A stretch of 64,000 nt of DNA from Toxoplasma gondii ME49 (Eukaryota > Apicomplexa > Conoidasida > Eucoccidiorida > Sarcocystidae). The notes beneath the pieces are model-generated. The model did not search any database and was not told the DNA's origin. It saw nothing but the letters and a program-made list of their open reading frames with translations. A program made the position numbers and the translations under genes. The DNA lies in NCBI RefSeq assembly GCF_000006565.2, contig NC_031479.1:1488001-1552000 (forward strand). Direction: 5' to 3'. Below, one piece after another: positions 61,116 through 64,000 of this stretch (position 1 is the first letter of the stretch; each line of letters begins with the position of its first letter).

Positions 61116-62337
61116 GAGGGCCATGGTCAAAACAGTGGAGGTGAGGAGTGATCATGGCAGCTGTGATAAGTAAATCGATCAGCTGACTTTGACGGGAATG
61201 CCTTCGATGAACGACCTTGCGGGGTTTCCCCTCTTGCAAAATAACCATCAAAGACATGGGCTGTTGCACTTCGTGCTACCTGTTGTATCGGCAACGGTAA
61301 GTGGAAGAACGAAACCAAGGGCAACGCGTAGGTCTCCTGTTCGTGTAGGATTGTGGTTCGACACGGAGGCCCCAAACCAATGAAGAGTTCGGCACCTAAA
61401 GTAGCACTCATAGGTTTCATACTTCCTGCTCGTTTCAGTCATTCACGTAAGCCATGCACCAGATCTCCCTCGGGTGTGGTTGGAGAAGAAAATTGTGAAA
61501 CCGGAAAACACGCACTTTGACGGTTGACTGAAATCAGCTGTATCAACAGCAGGTTGTTGTGATAGGTGAGTGATTCACACGCTCGCGGTCGTCCTTGCAC
61601 CAAGTATCCAGGCTCTGGAAGATGAATTCGTGCGAGCAAGACGGAGAAATCCTTTCGGATCGACTGCCAAGAAAACAAATACGCGTCAGTGGCTGTTGAG
61701 AATAAGTTTTCTTTCTTTTCCCCTCTGCAAATATGTACGAGAGTCCCGATGGCCAATGCGACCTCCGCAAGTATCTTTTCCCCTCTTTTCTGTCGATACA
61801 AATGCGCGTGAAGCTACGTGATTGTCTCTGCATGTGTCTACGAGAGGAAAAAGTGAAAAAACGCGGTTTTCTCCACAGGTAAACTGCTCTGGAATAACTT
61901 AGAACGCACGAGGAAGCTACTGTCGTGAAATTCGGGTGTTCCTTCTGAGCACTGCTGCTGAAACGTTTATGTCTCAGAGGTGGGGACCTCCCCGCCTCCT
62001 CCTCCCCCCACTATGACGACATCGATCCTACTCGCGTCTGAATACGCCTTCATCAACTGATTACTCCGGAGATGTGTGTGTTCACCGTGAGAACGAGATT
62101 TCTTCTTGCAACTGGTAGGGGTTCTCAGAAAGTCCCGCCAGCTTGAGATACAGACTGAAAGACCTTTCCCTTCTCCCCATCCGAAAAACATTCTCAACTG
62201 AGTTTTTCTTCGCCATAGAACAGCGTCGAGCTTGACAAGACCTTCCATGGAATTGTGTGGAGAACACAGCGCTTCACCGAGTTTTGAGAAAGGAAAGACA
62301 TCGCATCCAAAGAACGAAACGCTTCTATGTATGCATG

Positions 62338-62364
62338 AATATATATATATATATATATATATAT
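62338..62364. repeat. AT dinucleotide microsatellite
   Basis: A pure AT run of about 26 bases, next to GCATGC-like strings at 62332 and 62401. Confidence 0.9.
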
Positions 62365-63325
62365 CAGTTTATGGATGCATATACTGTGCATTTACGAAAA
62401 TGCATGCATATTTATGTTTGTGTGGTTCACGCAGCTGCTTTCCGCCCGACAAAAGACGGTTTCGCGCTGTAGTCGATGCACCACGGGCAGAAGGGGGCCG
62501 ATGTGTATGGTGTGCTCTCAGGACGGGAGTGAGGCGGTAGACAAGGCAACTTCTTCGTCTCAAGTGGAGAGCTCGACAGTTTTTTCCCCCGGAACTGACG
62601 CGACCTCTCGCCAGTTGCGCCAAAGTGCCGCACCCCGAAATTCCCCGTTTCCTCATCTTCTGTTCACGAACTCGTAACAAGTTCCGGACGACTCCCCACC
62701 TCGCCGCCTTCTGTGCATGCGTTCCGGACAAAGTTGTACGGTGGATATTTCCTCGGCCTGTTTTCTCCACGATTTGCGGCGAAGGCTGTAGTCAAGGTCT
62801 GCAGAAAGCACCAGAAAGAGAAGAAACAAGACAGGGAGGCTTGTGTTGATGTTTTAAGTGTGGTGCAGCTGCCTGGACGCCCGAAGAACCTGGGGGGAGT
62901 TCAAGTATCGGGCCATCGCGAGGTTTCCGGAACCCTCACTCTCTTTGTGAGTCGGGGAATCCAGACACACCTTGTCTTTCACCGGTCTTTCGAAAAATCG
63001 TGATCCAGAGAGTCTTTGTGAAGCACACGCGCCCGAAGAATTACACTTGCGACTTGCAGGCGCGTTCAGTTTCCTCCGTTCTGGCACTGTTCTCCTTTTC
63101 TCACCCTGAGACACCCTCACCGTTCTCCCCGGTAGCCCAGAAAACACCGAAAACGCAAGCAGCTCTCACGCCGAGAAAACGGAGAATTTCAGAAAAACCA
63201 AGAAAGTCTACTTCGCCAGGTCGCCCTCTGTTTTCGGCCTCCGTGTGAGGAGTTTTGTCAACGGCGTCTCAGAGTTTTCTTTGCTCGTCTCCGCCGTGCA
63301 GATTCTGACCCCACAGCGAGGGAAC

Positions 63326-63437
63326 GACCGATACAAGGGGAGCGACCGAGACAAGGGAAGCGACCGAGACAAGGGAAGCGACCGATACAAGGGAAGCGAC
63401 CGACACAAGGGAAGCGACCGATACAAGGGAAGCGACC
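63326..63437. repeat. 18-bp minisatellite, six copies
   Basis: Six full units of GACCGATACAAGGGAAGC and a partial seventh in perfect 18-bp register, differing only at a few positions (GATACA, GAGACA, GACACA). The unit length is a multiple of three and neither strand has a stop in the relevant frames, so it reads as Y-K-G-S-D-R repeats on the plus strand and G-R-F-P-C-I/L on the minus strand. Confidence 0.9.
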
Positions 63438-63535
63438 AGCGCGCCTCGACTGGATGATCACCCCTCAAGCTGGGCTCCGGATGTCTCACGGAAACGCAAG
63501 GTTCACATTGGCAAGACACAAACCAGACTCACGAA

Positions 63536-63782
63536 AGAACAGGACTCGGAAAGCGTGATAAAAGTTGAAGTCGACTGTCACTCCAGTCGGACCCGGTTGA
63601 AGAGTCTTAGAGGCTGGATGCGGCTTCTCTGAAAAGCTTCTCGCCACAACAGAACTCCATGGACGCCACTCGGAAAGGCGCGCGCTAAAACAGTGAATCG
63701 TGGACGAAGAACGACAACGCAGAAGAAAACCTCGCCAGAATCCAGAGGTCATGCTGAGAACGCTTTCTAGCGCGACCGCCAT
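63536..63782 (-). CDS. Possible first exon of a mitochondrial protein gene (partial)
   Basis: I do not recognise the product. ATG at 63782 opens a frame that begins MAVALESVLSMTSGFWRGF and continues with many Arg, Ser and Trp and few acidic residues (CRSSS, SVVARSFSEK), as in mitochondrial presequences. After TVDFNFYHAFRVLFF a good donor (TTC, then GTGAGT) closes the exon at about 63536. Later exons should lie at lower coordinates on the minus strand, but I could not identify them. It may also be a chance frame. Confidence 0.35.
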
Positions 63783-64000
63783 TTGTATTCGCGACCCTCT
63801 GAAAAGACAGTCCGCGTTCACGTTGAAACGAGGAAACACCACCCACTTGCCGAGCTTCCTAACGAGATACGCACCATTTCTTTGTAGACCGCTCTCGATC
63901 CTGTCTGAGTCTCCTCAGCATGAGTGTACGGGCGTTTCAAGGCCGAGAGAAAAAATCAAGAAATCAGCGATCGAACGCAAATCGTCCAGTGGCACGGACA
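63783..64000. other. Window end, no feature seen
   Basis: About 220 bases to the window edge without a recognisable feature; if the exon at 63536-63782 is real, this is its 5' leader or promoter. Confidence 0.3.

Larger units (their letters stand above)
58737..63535. other. Region upstream of the NELF-B-like gene without supported genes
   Basis: The first few hundred bases should be the 5' leader and promoter of the NELF-B-like gene. The rest has open frames on both strands up to about 130 codons (for example 60367-60765 plus and 62369-62770 minus), but none has motifs I know. Several minus-strand segments between 62640 and 63010 could be exons of the gene starting at 63782, yet I could not chain them convincingly. 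Repeats at 60846-61115, 62338-62364 and 63326-63437 are listed separately. Confidence 0.35.

Noticed and set aside
60724..61130. Minus-strand frames of about 100-126 codons rich in Ser, Ile, Leu, Tyr and Cys
   Set aside because: They are translations of the degenerate ATACAGA-type repeat and not likely to be a membrane protein gene.

Overview
This window is nuclear DNA of an apicomplexan parasite of the Toxoplasma gondii type (tissue-cyst coccidian: Toxoplasma, Hammondia or Neospora). The base composition is mid-GC. Nearly every gene is split by introns of roughly 250-650 bases with GTAAG/GTGAG donors and pyrimidine-AG acceptors. GCATGC motifs are frequent and long stretches between genes are non-coding. 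The glycogen phosphorylase carries the N-terminal R-R-K-A-S(25)-F site known from T. gondii. From memory, not checked, a glycogen phosphorylase near a PP1 catalytic subunit fits T. gondii chromosome XI.

Layout. (1) 1916-6784 (+): CDK5RAP3/C53, the UFMylation and ER-phagy adaptor, 8 coding exons. (2) 9317-12417 (-): uridine phosphorylase, 6 coding exons, the first apparently only the start codon. (3) 15181-19219 (+): FCP/SCP-type HAD phosphatase with a long disordered N-terminus. (4) 23130-27162 (+): glycogen (amylopectin) phosphorylase, 8 exons. (5) 30549-33018 (+): PLP aminotransferase resembling bacterial CobD/HisC, 9 exons, one apparent GC-AG intron. (6) 34004-35117 (+): predicted small secreted protein made of eight tiny exons. 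(7) 36051-37526 (-): protein phosphatase 1 catalytic subunit, 5 exons. (8) 42029-44233 (+): METTL17/Rsm22-type mitochondrial ribosome assembly factor in one exon. (9) 51420-58736 (-): a very large protein with the COBRA1/NELF-B fold, apparently with a Gln-rich N-terminal exon. (10) 63536-63782 (-): possible first exon of a mitochondrial protein gene that I could not complete.

The genes are unrelated housekeeping units, each presumably with its own promoter; there is no operon logic. Glycogen phosphorylase and PP1 are opposite ends of a known regulatory relation in animals, but their closeness here may be chance. The non-coding stretches hold AT microsatellites, an 18-bp minisatellite, a nuclear mitochondrial insertion with two cox3-like copies, a plastid-type tRNA-Thr relic and a dispersed 14-bp palindrome.

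Exon joins were worked out by hand from frame continuity, splice consensus and remembered family sequences. The outermost exons and the small secreted gene are the least certain. No database search was run.
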